Notes: generated by a model not told the origin, from the sequence alone. DNA of 64,000 nucleotides from Streptomyces profundus (GCF_020740535.1 NZ_CP082362.1:5206501-5270500), one strand, 5' to 3'. Numbered from the stretch's first letter, positions 18,067-30,379 are shown. Program-made: numbers and translations.

Positions 18067-18834
18067 ATGAAAACACTGGTCACAAGCGCGTTCGCGGTGC
18101 TCACCGCCCTGGTGACGGGCTCGGGGGGAACGGCGCTGGCCGCCGACGGGGGGACGGCGGCGGCCGAGCGGGGCCTGGTCTTCGCCGGGGAGTTCGCGCC
18201 GGTCACCGAGGGGCCCGTCCCCCGGGCGGTCACCTACCGGCCGGAACTGGTGCCAGCGGGCTCGACGGTGGAGGTCGTGCAGCGGGTGGGCGAGGGGCGG
18301 ATGCGGATCGCACTCAGGGTCGAAGGCGTCAACGCGGCGCACACCTACGGCGCCCACGTACACACGAGCCCCTGCGGGGCGGCGCCCGAGGACTCGGGAC
18401 CGCATTACCAGAACCGGCCCGGCGAGGCCCCCGAGGCGGCCAACCCCTCCAACGAGGTGTGGCTGGACTTCACCGCCGACGCCAACGGCGCCGGCGAGGC
18501 GCGCGCCGCCCAGAACTGGGTCTTCCGGGCGGACGAGGCGCGTTCCGTCGTGATCCACGAGCACGCCACCGACAGCGGTCACCACGGCGGCACCCCGGGG
18601 GACGCGGGGGCCAGGGTCGCCTGCTTCACGGTGCCCTTCCACGGCGTCCTCCAGACGGGCACCGCCGAGGCCGACACCCTGCCGGCCCCGCCCCTGCCGG
18701 CCCCGCCGCCGCCCGGCGCCGTCGACACCACCAGGCCGTCGGACGCCGTCCCGGCGCCCGGCCAGTCCCACCGGCCGGCCGTCCCCCTCGACCGGCTGCC
18801 CCTCGTCGGCGCCCTGTTCGCGCCGGCCGGCTGA
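18067..18834 (+). CDS. Secreted Cu/Zn superoxide dismutase-like protein
   Basis: A 255-residue exported protein with a clear signal peptide (MKTLVTSAFAVLTALVTGSG, cleavage near AALAA-D). The body matches the Cu/Zn SOD fold: HVHTSPCG, GPHYQN, SVVIHEHATDSGHHGGTPGD and ARVACF. The two cysteines could form the usual disulfide. The electrostatic loop differs from true SODs and the C-terminus is Pro-rich, so activity is uncertain. It is probably cell-wall associated or free. A Mn riboswitch and Mn/Ca-type transporter follow, which is suggestive but does not show co-regulation. Confidence 0.85.
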   Translation: MKTLVTSAFAVLTALVTGSGGTALAADGGTAAAERGLVFAGEFAPVTEGPVPRAVTYRPELVPAGSTVEVVQRVGEGRMRIALRVEGVNAAHTYGAHVHTSPCGAAPEDSGPHYQNRPGEAPEAANPSNEVWLDFTADANGAGEARAAQNWVFRADEARSVVIHEHATDSGHHGGTPGDAGARVACFTVPFHGVLQTGTAEADTLPAPPLPAPPPPGAVDTTRPSDAVPAPGQSHRPAVPLDRLPLVGALFAPAG

Positions 18835-18896
18835 CCTCTCGGGGAAGCCCGGGGCACGGGCTGGGCATCGGGCGGTCTCGCGCGTATTCTGGGGGC

Positions 18897-19022
18897 ACTG
18901 AAGGGGAGTAGCTCTACGCCGGAGCGTTCGACATACTGGCTCACCGCCCCCAGCGGTGGGCCCGGCGCCCGGAGCGGATCACGGTCGACCGGCCGTGCCG
19001 CCAGCGAGACCTTCGGCCGACA
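18897..19022 (+). promoter_or_regulatory. Mn2+ riboswitch (yybP-ykoY class)
   Basis: The two conserved blocks of this class are present: GGGGAGTAGC at 18903-18912 and GAGACCTTCGGC at 19006-19017, separated by GC-rich arms. GTTCGACATACTGG lies between them, comparable to the conserved purine-rich internal loop. A TATTCT hexamer at 18885-18890 is a likely -10. It sits 80 bp before a GDT1/TMEM165-family transporter gene, one of the known targets of this riboswitch class. Binding of Mn2+ should raise expression of the exporter. Confidence 0.85.
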
Positions 19023-19101
19023 GTGTCATGGACGCTGCCGTGCCGAGGTCGCCGCTCCCCAGGGCCCCTCGGTGCGGCGGCCCGATCCCCGAGGTCACAA
19101 C

Positions 19102-19695
19102 GTGTTCAGTCTCTCCACCGCGGCCGTCGTCTTCGGCGTGGTGTTCCTGGCCGAGCTGCCCGACAAGACCGCGTTGGCCGGTCTGGTGTTGGGCACCCGC
19201 TTCCGCGCCTCCCATGTCTTCGCCGGTATGGCCGCCGCGTTCGCCATCCATGTGGCGCTCGCGGTGGCGGCCGGCAGTGTGTTGACGCTGCTGCCGCAGC
19301 GCCCGCTCCAGGCGGTGGTCGGCGTGCTCTTCCTCGCCGGCGCGCTGCTGCTCCTGCGCGAGGCCAACAAGGAGGCCGACGAGGACGACGGGAACGTGCG
19401 GGCGCCCGAGGGCGCCACCTTCTGGCGCGTCGCCGGCAGCGGCTTCGTGCTGATCCTGGTCGCCGAGTTCGGCGACCTCACCCAGATCATGACCGCCAAC
19501 CTGGCCGCCCGTTACGACGATCCGCTCTCCGTCGCCGTGGGCGCGGTGCTCGCGCTCTGGGCGGTGGCCGGCATCGGCGTGCTGGGCGGCCGGGCGCTGA
19601 TGAAGCGGGTGCCGCTGAAGCTGATCAGCCGGGTGGCCGCCTGCGTGATGGTGGCGCTCGCCTGCTTCAGCTTCTACGAGGCGATCGCCGGCTGA
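19102..19695 (+). CDS. GDT1/TMEM165 (UPF0016) family cation transporter
   Basis: A 197-residue membrane protein with six predicted helices in two repeats of three. Each repeat carries the family signature on its first helix: FLAELPDKTALA and LVAEFGDLTQIM, the E-x-G/P-D-K/L-T motif that binds Mn2+ or Ca2+. A charged cytosolic loop (EANKEADEDDGN) joins the halves. GTG at 19102 is chosen because it leads straight into the first helix. The Mn riboswitch upstream supports a role as a manganese exporter. Confidence 0.9.
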   Translation: MFSLSTAAVVFGVVFLAELPDKTALAGLVLGTRFRASHVFAGMAAAFAIHVALAVAAGSVLTLLPQRPLQAVVGVLFLAGALLLLREANKEADEDDGNVRAPEGATFWRVAGSGFVLILVAEFGDLTQIMTANLAARYDDPLSVAVGAVLALWAVAGIGVLGGRALMKRVPLKLISRVAACVMVALACFSFYEAIAG

Positions 19696-19710
19696 CCCGA
19701 GAACGACGCC

Positions 19711-19746
19711 CGAACGCCCCGCCGTGCACCCACGGCGGGGCGTTCG
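19711..19746. terminator. 16-bp perfect hairpin terminator
   Basis: CGAACGCCCCGCCGTG pairs perfectly with CACGGCGGGGCGTTCG around a 4-base loop, 15 bp after the transporter stop; it also serves the convergent HAD gene. Confidence 0.85.
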
Positions 19747-19778
19747 CCTCAGTGCCTCAGTGCCTCAGTGCCTCAGCG
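19747..19778. repeat. Four tandem copies of an 8-bp unit (CCTCAGTG)
   Basis: CCTCAGTG is repeated three times exactly and a fourth time as CCTCAGCG, between a terminator and the 3' end of the HAD gene. It looks like a replication-slippage microsatellite. Confidence 0.8.
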
Positions 19779-19804
19779 CTCCAGAGGTCCAGCGGTCCGC
19801 CGGG

Positions 19805-20473
19805 TCAGCGGGTGATCGTCAGCCGGACGGCGTCCTCGGGCGCGGGCCTGACGGTGAGCTGCTCCAGCGTGTCCACCAGGGCGCTCGCCTCGTGTTCCCT
19901 GGCCCGGGGGCCGACCCCGACCACCCGCATGCCGGCCGCGAGGGCGGCTTCGATGCCGGCGCCCGAGTCCTCCAACACCACGCAGTCCCAGGGGTGTACG
20001 CCGAGCTCGGCGGCGGCCTTGAGGAAGCCCTCCGGGTCGGGCTTGCTGGAGCCGACGGACTCGGCGGTGATCTGGATGTCGGGCATCCGCAGGCCCGCCG
20101 CGTGCATCCTGGCCTTGGCCAGGGCTCCGTCCGCCGAGGTCACCAGCGCGTGCGGCACGTCCTCGATGGCGTCCAGGAGCCGCCGCGCGCCCGGGATCGG
20201 CACGATGCCGGTGACATCGAGGGTCTCCTCCGCCAACAGCAGCGCGTTCTCGCGGTGGTTCTCCTCCATCGGGCGCTCGGGAAGCAGCTCGGCCATGGTG
20301 GCGTACCCCTGGCGTCCGTGGACCACCGCCAGCACCTTGGCGGCGTCCAGCCCGTGTTGCTCCGCCCACCCCCGCCAGACCCGCTCCACCACGGCGTCGG
20401 AGTTGACGAGGGTGCCGTCCATGTCCAGGAGCAGGGCGCTGAAAACCCCGACGGTCTCTGTTGTGCTGCGCAA
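19805..20473 (-). CDS. HAD-family phosphatase (beta-phosphoglucomutase-like)
   Basis: A 222-residue haloacid-dehalogenase hydrolase. Motif I is LLLDMDGTLVNSD with Asp17 and Asp19, motif II is VTSAD, motif III is KPDPEGF, and motif IV is VVLEDSGAGIEAA. The small helical cap lies after motif I, as in sugar-phosphate phosphatases and beta-phosphoglucomutases. TTG at 20473 is chosen because GAAGGA lies nine bases upstream and no better start is nearby. Substrate is unknown. The gene follows the MFS exporter gene on the same strand after about 258 bp. Confidence 0.87.
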   Translation of the reverse strand: MRSTTETVGVFSALLLDMDGTLVNSDAVVERVWRGWAEQHGLDAAKVLAVVHGRQGYATMAELLPERPMEENHRENALLLAEETLDVTGIVPIPGARRLLDAIEDVPHALVTSADGALAKARMHAAGLRMPDIQITAESVGSSKPDPEGFLKAAAELGVHPWDCVVLEDSGAGIEAALAAGMRVVGVGPRAREHEASALVDTLEQLTVRPAPEDAVRLTITR

Positions 20474-20731
20474 GGGGGGCCGTCCTTCGGTAGCGGTCCG
20501 ACGGTGGGTCGACTTCGAAAGGTGCGGAGAGTGGCCTGGGACGCGGAAGAAAGCCAGTGGTCCCGCCCGAACGGTCGGGGAAGCGGGCGGGGCCACTTTG
20601 TTCTCACACGATACAAAGCGGAGGCCGTGTCGCGCCACCCCATCACGCCCGAATTACGGCGGCGTTCCGGGAACGTTCACCGCCGGAGTCGATCCGAGGC
20701 GTCCGGGTGACGGGCCGGTGGAAGAGAGGCC

Positions 20732-23887
<3,156 letters not shown>

Positions 23888-23892
23888 TCAGG

Positions 23893-24786
23893 TCAGGGCG
23901 CGGCGGCGTCACCCGCCTCCGGCGTGCGCGCCGGCGCGCGAGACGGTACGCGCGCCGGATCGAACGTCGCCTCGGCGTCGAACGTCGCCTCGGCATCGAA
24001 GGCCGCCCGCCGGGTCGCCCGCCGCAGGGCGCGCAGCACCGTTCCGCCGCAGAGCAGGATCAGCAGCGCGGTGAGCAGCGCGCGCGGCACGTCCCAGCCC
24101 AGCGAGGTGGTCGCCACATAGGCCAGATAGCGGCCCAGGTTCTCCGGCAGCGGATCGCCCGGCACAAAGGAGACGCCGGTGCTCATGCCCGCCAGATAGG
24201 GCCAGCCCTGGAGGTTGATCACCAGCCCGTAGCCCAGCGAGGCGACCACCCCGTACCCCGCCAGCAGCGCCAACTCCGCGCGCCCGCGCAGGGCGTGCGC
24301 CCCCGGCAGCAGCCCGGCGCCCAGGGTGACCCAGCCCATCGCCAGCATCTGGAACGGCAGCCAGGGCCCGACGCCCCCGGTGATCAGCGCCGAGGCGAAC
24401 AGCGAGACCCCGCCCAGGACGAAGCCGAACCCGGGACCCAGCACCCGCCCCGACAGCACCAGCAGGAAGAACATCGGCTGGAGTCCCGCCGTGCCGGCGC
24501 CCAGCGGGCGCAGCGCCGCCGCCGCGGCGGCCAGCACGCCGAGCATCGCGATCACCTTGGCGTCGAGACCGCCGTCGGCGACGGTGGCCAGCAGCACGGC
24601 GAGCAGCAGCGGCAGCAGCAGCGCGAAGAGCCAGGGCGCGTCGGCCGAGTGCGCGAGACCCGAGTCCGGCGAGGCCAGCAGCGGCCAGCCGAAGCCGACC
24701 ACGCCCACCGCCGACACCAGCAGCAGCGCGGCCACCGAGCGCGGCCCGAGACGCACGACCGCCGCCCGCCGACCGGTCCCGCTCAT
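23893..24786 (-). CDS. ECF transporter substrate-binding (S) component
   Basis: A 297-residue membrane protein with six or more helices, of the S-component type that determines vitamin or metal specificity in energy-coupling-factor transporters. Hydrophobic segments such as SVAALLLVSAVGVVGFGWPL and MFFLLVLSGRVLGPGFGFVL are typical. The tail contains a tandem duplication, FDAEAT-FDAEAT, mirrored in the DNA. Its ATG overlaps the stop of the ATPase gene (ATGA), so it is the last gene of the operon. The cobalamin riboswitch at the head of the operon points to cobalamin, a precursor or cobalt as the substrate. Confidence 0.85.
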   Translation of the reverse strand: MSGTGRRAAVVRLGPRSVAALLLVSAVGVVGFGWPLLASPDSGLAHSADAPWLFALLLPLLLAVLLATVADGGLDAKVIAMLGVLAAAAAALRPLGAGTAGLQPMFFLLVLSGRVLGPGFGFVLGGVSLFASALITGGVGPWLPFQMLAMGWVTLGAGLLPGAHALRGRAELALLAGYGVVASLGYGLVINLQGWPYLAGMSTGVSFVPGDPLPENLGRYLAYVATTSLGWDVPRALLTALLILLCGGTVLRALRRATRRAAFDAEATFDAEATFDPARVPSRAPARTPEAGDAAAP

Positions 24787-26432
24787 GCCGGCACCCGCCC
24801 GCCGCCGTCGGCCAGCGCGGACCGCACCTGCGCCACGGTGAGCCAGGGCTCGGGCGCCAACACCTTGGCCACCTGCGGGGCGAACGCCGGGGAGTCGGTC
24901 ACCACCCGGGAGGTCGGCCCCTCGGCCACCACCTCGCCGTCCGCCAACACCACGACCCGGTCGACGAGTTCCGCGGCCAACTCCACGTCGTGGGTGGCCA
25001 GCAGCACCCCGTGGCCCGCCGACATCAGCTCGCGCAGGATCGCCACCAGCCGCTCCTTGGCCGCGTAGTCGAGGCCACGGGTCGGCTCGTCGAGCAGCAG
25101 CAGCGAGGGCGCGGCGGCCAGGATCACGGCCAGCGCCAGCGCCAGCCGCTGGCCCTCGGAGAGATCGCGCGGATGCGTCTCGTCGGCCACCTCGGGGAGC
25201 AGCCGGTCGACCAGCGCGCGGCAGCGCCCCGGGGGCGCGCCCGCGTCGGCGTCCGCCGCCGCGCACTCCTGCGCGACGGTTTCGGCGAAGAGGAGGTCCC
25301 GCGCGTCCTGGGGCACCAGGCCGACATGGCGCAACAGCGCCCCGGGCGCGGTCCGGTGCGGCACCACCGGCTTCCCGCCCGCCGCCGGCGCCAGCCGGAC
25401 GCTCCCCGCGGTGGGGCTGTGCAGGCCCAGCAGGGCGCCGAGCAGTGTCGACTTGCCGGCGCCGTTGCGGCCCATCAACGCGACCGCCTCCCCGGGGGCC
25501 ACCGTCAGGTCGACCCCCCGCAGCACCTCGGCCCGGCCCCGGCTGACCCGTAGTGCGCGCAGTTCGGCCAGGGGCGTGCCGGCCGGCCGGGGGGCGTGTG
25601 TGGGCAGCGCGCGCCGGCCCGCAAGCCGCTCGCGGAGCCCGGACGCACGCCGGCGCGCATCGCGCACCGACAGCGGGACCGGCGACCATCCCGCCACCTC
25701 GGCCAACCGCACCACCGGCGGACGGACGGGCGCCCGCGCCAACACCTCCGCCGGCTCTCCCCACACCGGCGCCGCGCCCGCGCCCGGCAGCAGCAGCACC
25801 CGGTCCGCGTACTGCACCACCCGCTCCAGCCGGTGCTCCGCCATCAGCACCGTGGTGCCCAGATCGTGCACCAACCGCTGCAACACGGCCAACACCTCCT
25901 CGGCCGCGCCCGGATCGAGCGCCGACGTCGGCTCGTCCAACACCAGCACCCTCGGATGCGTGGTCAACACCGAGCCGATCGCCACCCGTTGCCGCTGCCC
26001 GCCGGAGAGCGTCGCCAACGCCCGATCCCGCAGCTCCGCCAGCCCCAGCAGGTCGAGCGTCTCCTCCACCCGGCGCCGCATCACATCGGCGGGCACCCCC
26101 AACGACTCCATGCCGTAGGCGAGTTCGTCCTCCACCGTGTCGGTGACGAAATGCGCCAGCGGGTCCTGCCCCACCGTGCCCACCACATCGGCCAACTCAC
26201 GCGGCGGATGCGTCGCCGTGTCCCGCCCCGCGACGGTGACCCGCCCGCCGAGCACCCCGCCGGTGAAGTGCGGAACCAGCCCGGAGACGGCGTTCAACAG
26301 CGTCGACTTCCCGGCCCCCGACGGCCCGACCAGCAGACACAACTCCCCCTCGGGAATGGTCAGATCGAGCCCGGCGAGCACCGGCGGCGCGTCCTGCGCG
26401 TAGCGCACCGAGACCGAGGCGAACCTGATCAC
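24783..26432 (-). CDS. ECF transporter ATPase, two fused ABC domains
   Basis: A 549-residue protein made of two EcfA-type ATPase domains in one chain. Domain 1: Walker A GPSGAGKST, signature LSGGQRQRVAIGS, Walker B VLVLDEPTSALDPG, switch His in LMAEHRLE. Domain 2: Walker A GRNGAGKST, signature LSEGQRLALALA, Walker B LLLLDEPTRGLD and LLATHDVE. Signature 2 reads LSEGQ instead of LSGGQ, which is common in ECF pairs. GTG at 26432 overlaps the EcfT stop by four bases. The protein couples ATP hydrolysis to the T component. Confidence 0.93.
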   Translation of the reverse strand: MIRFASVSVRYAQDAPPVLAGLDLTIPEGELCLLVGPSGAGKSTLLNAVSGLVPHFTGGVLGGRVTVAGRDTATHPPRELADVVGTVGQDPLAHFVTDTVEDELAYGMESLGVPADVMRRRVEETLDLLGLAELRDRALATLSGGQRQRVAIGSVLTTHPRVLVLDEPTSALDPGAAEEVLAVLQRLVHDLGTTVLMAEHRLERVVQYADRVLLLPGAGAAPVWGEPAEVLARAPVRPPVVRLAEVAGWSPVPLSVRDARRRASGLRERLAGRRALPTHAPRPAGTPLAELRALRVSRGRAEVLRGVDLTVAPGEAVALMGRNGAGKSTLLGALLGLHSPTAGSVRLAPAAGGKPVVPHRTAPGALLRHVGLVPQDARDLLFAETVAQECAAADADAGAPPGRCRALVDRLLPEVADETHPRDLSEGQRLALALAVILAAAPSLLLLDEPTRGLDYAAKERLVAILRELMSAGHGVLLATHDVELAAELVDRVVVLADGEVVAEGPTSRVVTDSPAFAPQVAKVLAPEPWLTVAQVRSALADGGGRVPA

Positions 26433-27595
26433 CGCCGCACCTCCGGCCCCTCGTCGGGCACCTGATCGTCGGGCACCGGCGCGACCAGCGCCGGCAGCAG
26501 CCCGACCAGCAGCGCGCACGCCGCCGCCAGCGGCAGCGCCGGTGCCGTCAGCGGCACCGCCGGCGGGTGGAGCGCGGCGGGATCGGCGGCCAGGCTCACC
26601 AGCAGCGCCACCCCGGCGCCCGACCCCGACACCAGCCAGGCCCGCACGCCCCAACGGTCCGGGCGGTACCGCGTGCGCGGGCTGCGCCGCCCGCCCAACC
26701 ACAGCCCCGCCAGCGCGCACACCAGCCCGGCCAGCAGCAGCGGCAGCCCGAGGGCCGCCCCCTCGGCCGCGAGCAGCCCGTACGAGCCGGCGCACACGCC
26801 CAGCAGACCACCGAGCGACAGCGCGTTGGTCGCGCGCCGCACGCCCTTCGGCACGGCGGCCGTCCGCCCATACCCCCGGGCGTCCATCGCGGCGGCGAGC
26901 GCCACCGAACGCTCCAACGCGCCCTCCAACACCGGACGCGCCACCCGCAGAACGGAGCGCGCGCCCCGGTCCGTGCGCCCACGCAGGCGCTGGGCCGCGC
27001 GCATCCGCAGCAGATCGGACACCAGTCGAGGAGCGAAGGTCATGGCCACCACCACGGCGACTCCCATCTCGTAGAGCGCACCTGGCAGGGACTTCAACAG
27101 CCGTGCCGGATCGGCCAGCGCGTTGGCCGCGCCAAGACAGATCAGCAGGGTCGCGAGCCGCAACCCGTCGTAGAACGCGAACACCAGCGCCTCAGCCGTC
27201 ACCCGCCCGCCCAGCCGCACCCCGGCCAGCCAGTCGGGCAACGGGACCTCGGGCAGCGTGAACAGCACCTGGACGCCGCCGATCGGCGAGCCCAGCACCA
27301 TCGCGAAGAACACCCGCACCACGACCACGACGGCGCCGAGCGCCAGAAAGAAGCCGAACGCCCGCGCCCAGGGCGCGTCCGTGCGCCGGGCCGCCACCAC
27401 ATAGCCGGCCACCGCGACCAACAGACCCAACAGCAGCGGATTGGTGGTCCGCGAGGCGGCCGTCGCCAACCCCAGCGCCCACAGCCACCACGCGCCGGCG
27501 TGCAGCGCGTTGCTTCGATGGGCGACGGGCGCCCGCAGCGCGGCCAACGCGCCCCGCGTGCGGCGCTGATCGCGCGCCGCCCCTGAGGTGCTCAT
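26429..27595 (-). CDS. ECF transporter transmembrane (T) component
   Basis: A 388-residue EcfT protein. Five or more helices flank the coupling region, where the family's Ala-Arg-Gly signatures appear as AAAMDARGYGRT. A second cluster of hydrophobic helices at the C-terminus makes it longer than usual (about 260). ATG at 27595 follows GGGGTTGACC. It lies between the ATPase gene and the small secreted-protein gene, whose stop is only two bases away, so the order is one transcription unit. Confidence 0.9.
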   Translation of the reverse strand: MSTSGAARDQRRTRGALAALRAPVAHRSNALHAGAWWLWALGLATAASRTTNPLLLGLLVAVAGYVVAARRTDAPWARAFGFFLALGAVVVVVRVFFAMVLGSPIGGVQVLFTLPEVPLPDWLAGVRLGGRVTAEALVFAFYDGLRLATLLICLGAANALADPARLLKSLPGALYEMGVAVVVAMTFAPRLVSDLLRMRAAQRLRGRTDRGARSVLRVARPVLEGALERSVALAAAMDARGYGRTAAVPKGVRRATNALSLGGLLGVCAGSYGLLAAEGAALGLPLLLAGLVCALAGLWLGGRRSPRTRYRPDRWGVRAWLVSGSGAGVALLVSLAADPAALHPPAVPLTAPALPLAAACALLVGLLPALVAPVPDDQVPDEGPEVRR

Positions 27596-27597
27596 GG

Positions 27598-28224
27598 TCA
27601 ACCCCGGCGGCGTCGGGCCCGTACCAGGGCAGCGGTCCCCAGCAGCGCCACCAGCCCCACCCCGACCAGCAGCGGGGCGGTGGCCGAACTCCCGTCCCCC
27701 GAACCCTCGTCGGCTTCGGCCACCGCCTCGCCGCAGCCACGCTCCGGATAGCCGGCGATGCCGCAGAGCAGCCCCGCCTGGTCGTACCGGAGCGGCGGCG
27801 CCGCCTCGGCCAGCAACTCGGCGACCGTCGCCCCCGACGGCAGCTCCACGCACTCGGCGCGGGCCGCCGGCGGCGTCGCCTCCCCGGGCGCGTCCGTCTC
27901 GCTGCCGAAGTCGAGCACGAGCACGACGGCCGGCTCCTCGGCCGCCGGGTCGCAGACCAGCGCCGCATCGGTCTCCCCACGCGGCGCCTTCCTGTCCCCG
28001 GCCTCGCCGCTGACCCCGAACCTGAACCCGACCACGGCCCCGTCCGCCGGCCGCAGCGTCCCCGGCCCCTGGTCGGCGTACACCCACTCCGACGCGTCCG
28101 GCTCCCAGGTCCAGAACGACCAGTAGCGGTACGCCTGCTCCTCGGCGGTGGCGCTGGGCGCTGCCCCCAGCGCCCCGAGGGCGAACGACAGGCCCACCAG
28201 CAGACGCGCCAGGCCCCTGCTCAC
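27598..28224 (-). CDS. Small secreted, C-terminally anchored protein of the ECF/B12 operon
   Basis: A 208-residue protein with a signal peptide (LARLLVGLSFALGALGAAPS, cleavage near ATAEE), an extracellular domain beginning YRYWSFWTWEPDASEWVY, two Cys pairs (VCDPA, AECVEL, LLCGIAG, RGCGEA) and a C-terminal helix followed by RARRRRG that anchors it in the membrane. I associate it with a conserved Streptomyces protein always found next to this ECF transporter. GTG at 28224 overlaps the upstream stop (GTGA). A partner role in ligand capture is inferred from position and topology. Confidence 0.75.
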   Translation of the reverse strand: MSRGLARLLVGLSFALGALGAAPSATAEEQAYRYWSFWTWEPDASEWVYADQGPGTLRPADGAVVGFRFGVSGEAGDRKAPRGETDAALVCDPAAEEPAVVLVLDFGSETDAPGEATPPAARAECVELPSGATVAELLAEAAPPLRYDQAGLLCGIAGYPERGCGEAVAEADEGSGDGSSATAPLLVGVGLVALLGTAALVRARRRRG

Positions 28225-30263
28225 CGCCCGTTTCCGGGGTCCGGCTGACTCTCGCCGCCGTTTCCGGGGTCCGGCTGACTCCGCCCGCCACTGCCGCCCG
28301 GGCTGTCGCCGGCGTCCGCCTCGCCGTTCGCCTTGCCGGCGGTGGCGGGCGGCTCGTCGTCGCCGTCCACGGCGCCTTCGGCGGCGTCCGCCTCGCCGGC
28401 GTCGGCGGGGCCGTCGCCGGTAGTGGTGGTGGGCTCGTCGTTGTCCTCGGCGTTCGCCAGACGGGCGCCTTCGGCGGCAGCCGTGGCGGCCTCGGTCGGC
28501 TTGTCGCCGTCGGTCGCTTCGGCCGCGCCGCTGGCGGTTGCGGCAGTGGCTGTCGGTTCGTCGCCGTTCTCGGTGGTTACCGAACGGGCGTCGTCGTCCT
28601 CGGCGTTCGCCGGACCGCCGTTGCCGGCGGCAGTGGCGGACTCCTCGCCGTCTTCGGTGTCCGTCAGGTCGTCGGCGCCAGCCGGGCGGGTGCTGCCGTT
28701 GCCGCCGTCGGTCGCGGTGGCGAGCTCGTCGCCGTCCACGGCGGCGTTCGCCGGTCGGGTGTTGTCGCCGTCGCCGTCTTCGGTGTTGGCCGCGGTGGCC
28801 TTGGCGTCGTCAGCCGGGCCGTTGCCCGTCGTGGCGGCCTCGGTCGGCTTGTCGCCGTCGGTCACGTCGGCCGCGTCGTCGTCCTCGGCGTTCGCCGGAC
28901 GGGGGCCGTCGCCCTCGCAGGCTGTCGCGTCGTCGGCGGCTGCCGCTTTGCGGCGGAAGCTGAGGAGGGTGCCGATGAGGATGCCGGCGAGGAGGCCGGC
29001 GCCGATGATCCAGGGGAGGGGGCCCATGCCGTCGTCGTCCGAGGCGTTGTCCGCCGCGTCCTTGTGGCCGGCGGGGGTCTCGGCCGGGTCGGGGCCGAGT
29101 TCCGCCAGCAGGGTCAGCAGGTTGGTGCCGCCGAAGTCCGTGGGCGAGGTGTCGGTCGCCCGCGCGACGAGCACCAGCAGGCCGAGCGCCGTCGGGTTGG
29201 TGGCGTGGTCGGCCCACTCGGCGTGGTGGGTGCGCAGCCACTCCAGCGGGGCCTGGGCCTCCTCGTGGTGGCCGCCGGCCGACAGGGCCAGCACCGCGCG
29301 AGCCGTGGTGCCGAAGTCCGGCTGGGTCTCGCCGCCAGGGGGCGTGGACTCAAGCCGGCCCTCGCCCCGCTCCAGCGCGCCGACCAGTTGGGCGGCGCCG
29401 GCCGGCCCGGCCGCCGCCTCCGCCTCGTCGTCGGCGCAGTCCAGCGGGGTGACGGGCGTGTTCGCGGTCCCGGGGGCGACGAGCAGCCCGCTGCCGTAGG
29501 ACGCCAACACCGCGTCCACCGTCGCCATGTCGCTGGCGAACAGCTGGCCGGACTCCTCGTCCGGCTGCCAGGCGAACGCGCCGCGCTGCTCCTCGGGCGC
29601 CTCGCAGCCCAGTTGGAGACCTTCCAGCGCGGAGTAGCCCGAACTGCCCTCGCGCACCACCCCGTTGGGGTCGACGCCGGCGGCGGCGAGCGCGCCGACC
29701 ACCACGGCGGTTGAGTTCGCGTCGCTGGCGCCGCCGGGGGAGAAGCCCCAGCCGCCGTCCTCGTTCTGCACGCCGGTCAGCCAGTCGACGCCGGCGTCCA
29801 CCGCGTCCTCGTGGCCGCCCACGGCCGCCAGGGCCTGCACGGCCAGCGCCGTGGCGTTGGACTCGGACGCGGTGACGTCCGCGCAGGGCTCGCCCGGGTC
29901 GGCCCGGAAGGCGAGGAACGAGCCGTCCGCGCACTGCTGGCCGACCAGCCAGTCGACCGCTTCCTCGGCCGGGGTGTAGCCCGAGGTGTGCTGGGCGAGC
30001 AGCGCGTAGGACTGCCGCCACACCCCGTCGTAGCTGGGGTCGGCGTCGCCGAAGAGGGCCTCGGGCGCTTCCGCCGGGGCCGGCGCCACCGGGTCCTCGG
30101 CGAGCGCGGTCGGCGCCAGCGCGGTGAGCAACAGGGCGCCCGCGCCGGGGAGCGCGAGCGCGCAAAGGCGCGCCCGGCGCGCACGACCGCGCGGGCCGGT
30201 GGCGCGCGCGGGGGCGGCGGCGCCGCGCGGCGCGCCCCTGAACGAGGTGCGGGGGATGAACAC
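28221..30263 (-). CDS. Membrane-anchored alpha/alpha-barrel protein resembling intrinsic-factor/squalene-cyclase repeats, with long acidic tail
   Basis: A 680-residue exported protein heading the B12-riboswitch operon. The signal sequence is Arg-rich then LCALALPGAGALLLTALAP. Residues about 60-420 form repeated helical hairpins of the prenyltransferase/squalene-oxidase type: EEAVDWLVGQQCADGSFLAF, DAGVDWLTGVQNEDGGWGFS, APLEWLRTHHAEW. Transcobalamin and intrinsic factor share this alpha6-alpha6 fold. One membrane helix follows (PLPWIIGAGLLAGILIGTLL, near 460), then FRRK and about 200 residues of degenerate Asp/Glu/Thr/Ala repeats predicted to lie in the cytosol. GTG at 30263 has GAAAGG upstream. 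Ligand capture for the ECF transporter is the inferred role. Confidence 0.82.
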   Translation of the reverse strand: MFIPRTSFRGAPRGAAAPARATGPRGRARRARLCALALPGAGALLLTALAPTALAEDPVAPAPAEAPEALFGDADPSYDGVWRQSYALLAQHTSGYTPAEEAVDWLVGQQCADGSFLAFRADPGEPCADVTASESNATALAVQALAAVGGHEDAVDAGVDWLTGVQNEDGGWGFSPGGASDANSTAVVVGALAAAGVDPNGVVREGSSGYSALEGLQLGCEAPEEQRGAFAWQPDEESGQLFASDMATVDAVLASYGSGLLVAPGTANTPVTPLDCADDEAEAAAGPAGAAQLVGALERGEGRLESTPPGGETQPDFGTTARAVLALSAGGHHEEAQAPLEWLRTHHAEWADHATNPTALGLLVLVARATDTSPTDFGGTNLLTLLAELGPDPAETPAGHKDAADNASDDDGMGPLPWIIGAGLLAGILIGTLLSFRRKAAAADDATACEGDGPRPANAEDDDAADVTDGDKPTEAATTGNGPADDAKATAANTEDGDGDNTRPANAAVDGDELATATDGGNGSTRPAGADDLTDTEDGEESATAAGNGGPANAEDDDARSVTTENGDEPTATAATASGAAEATDGDKPTEAATAAAEGARLANAEDNDEPTTTTGDGPADAGEADAAEGAVDGDDEPPATAGKANGEADAGDSPGGSGGRSQPDPGNGGESQPDPGNGR

Positions 30264-30379
30264 GCGGAAGCCTTTCGCTGTGCCGGTCGCCGGCACGCCA
30301 ACCGCCATGACGCCGCGACGCGTCACGCGGCACCGGGCGCGACGCCGTACTCCTCGACGGTGTCGGTCGCCGAGTCGAC

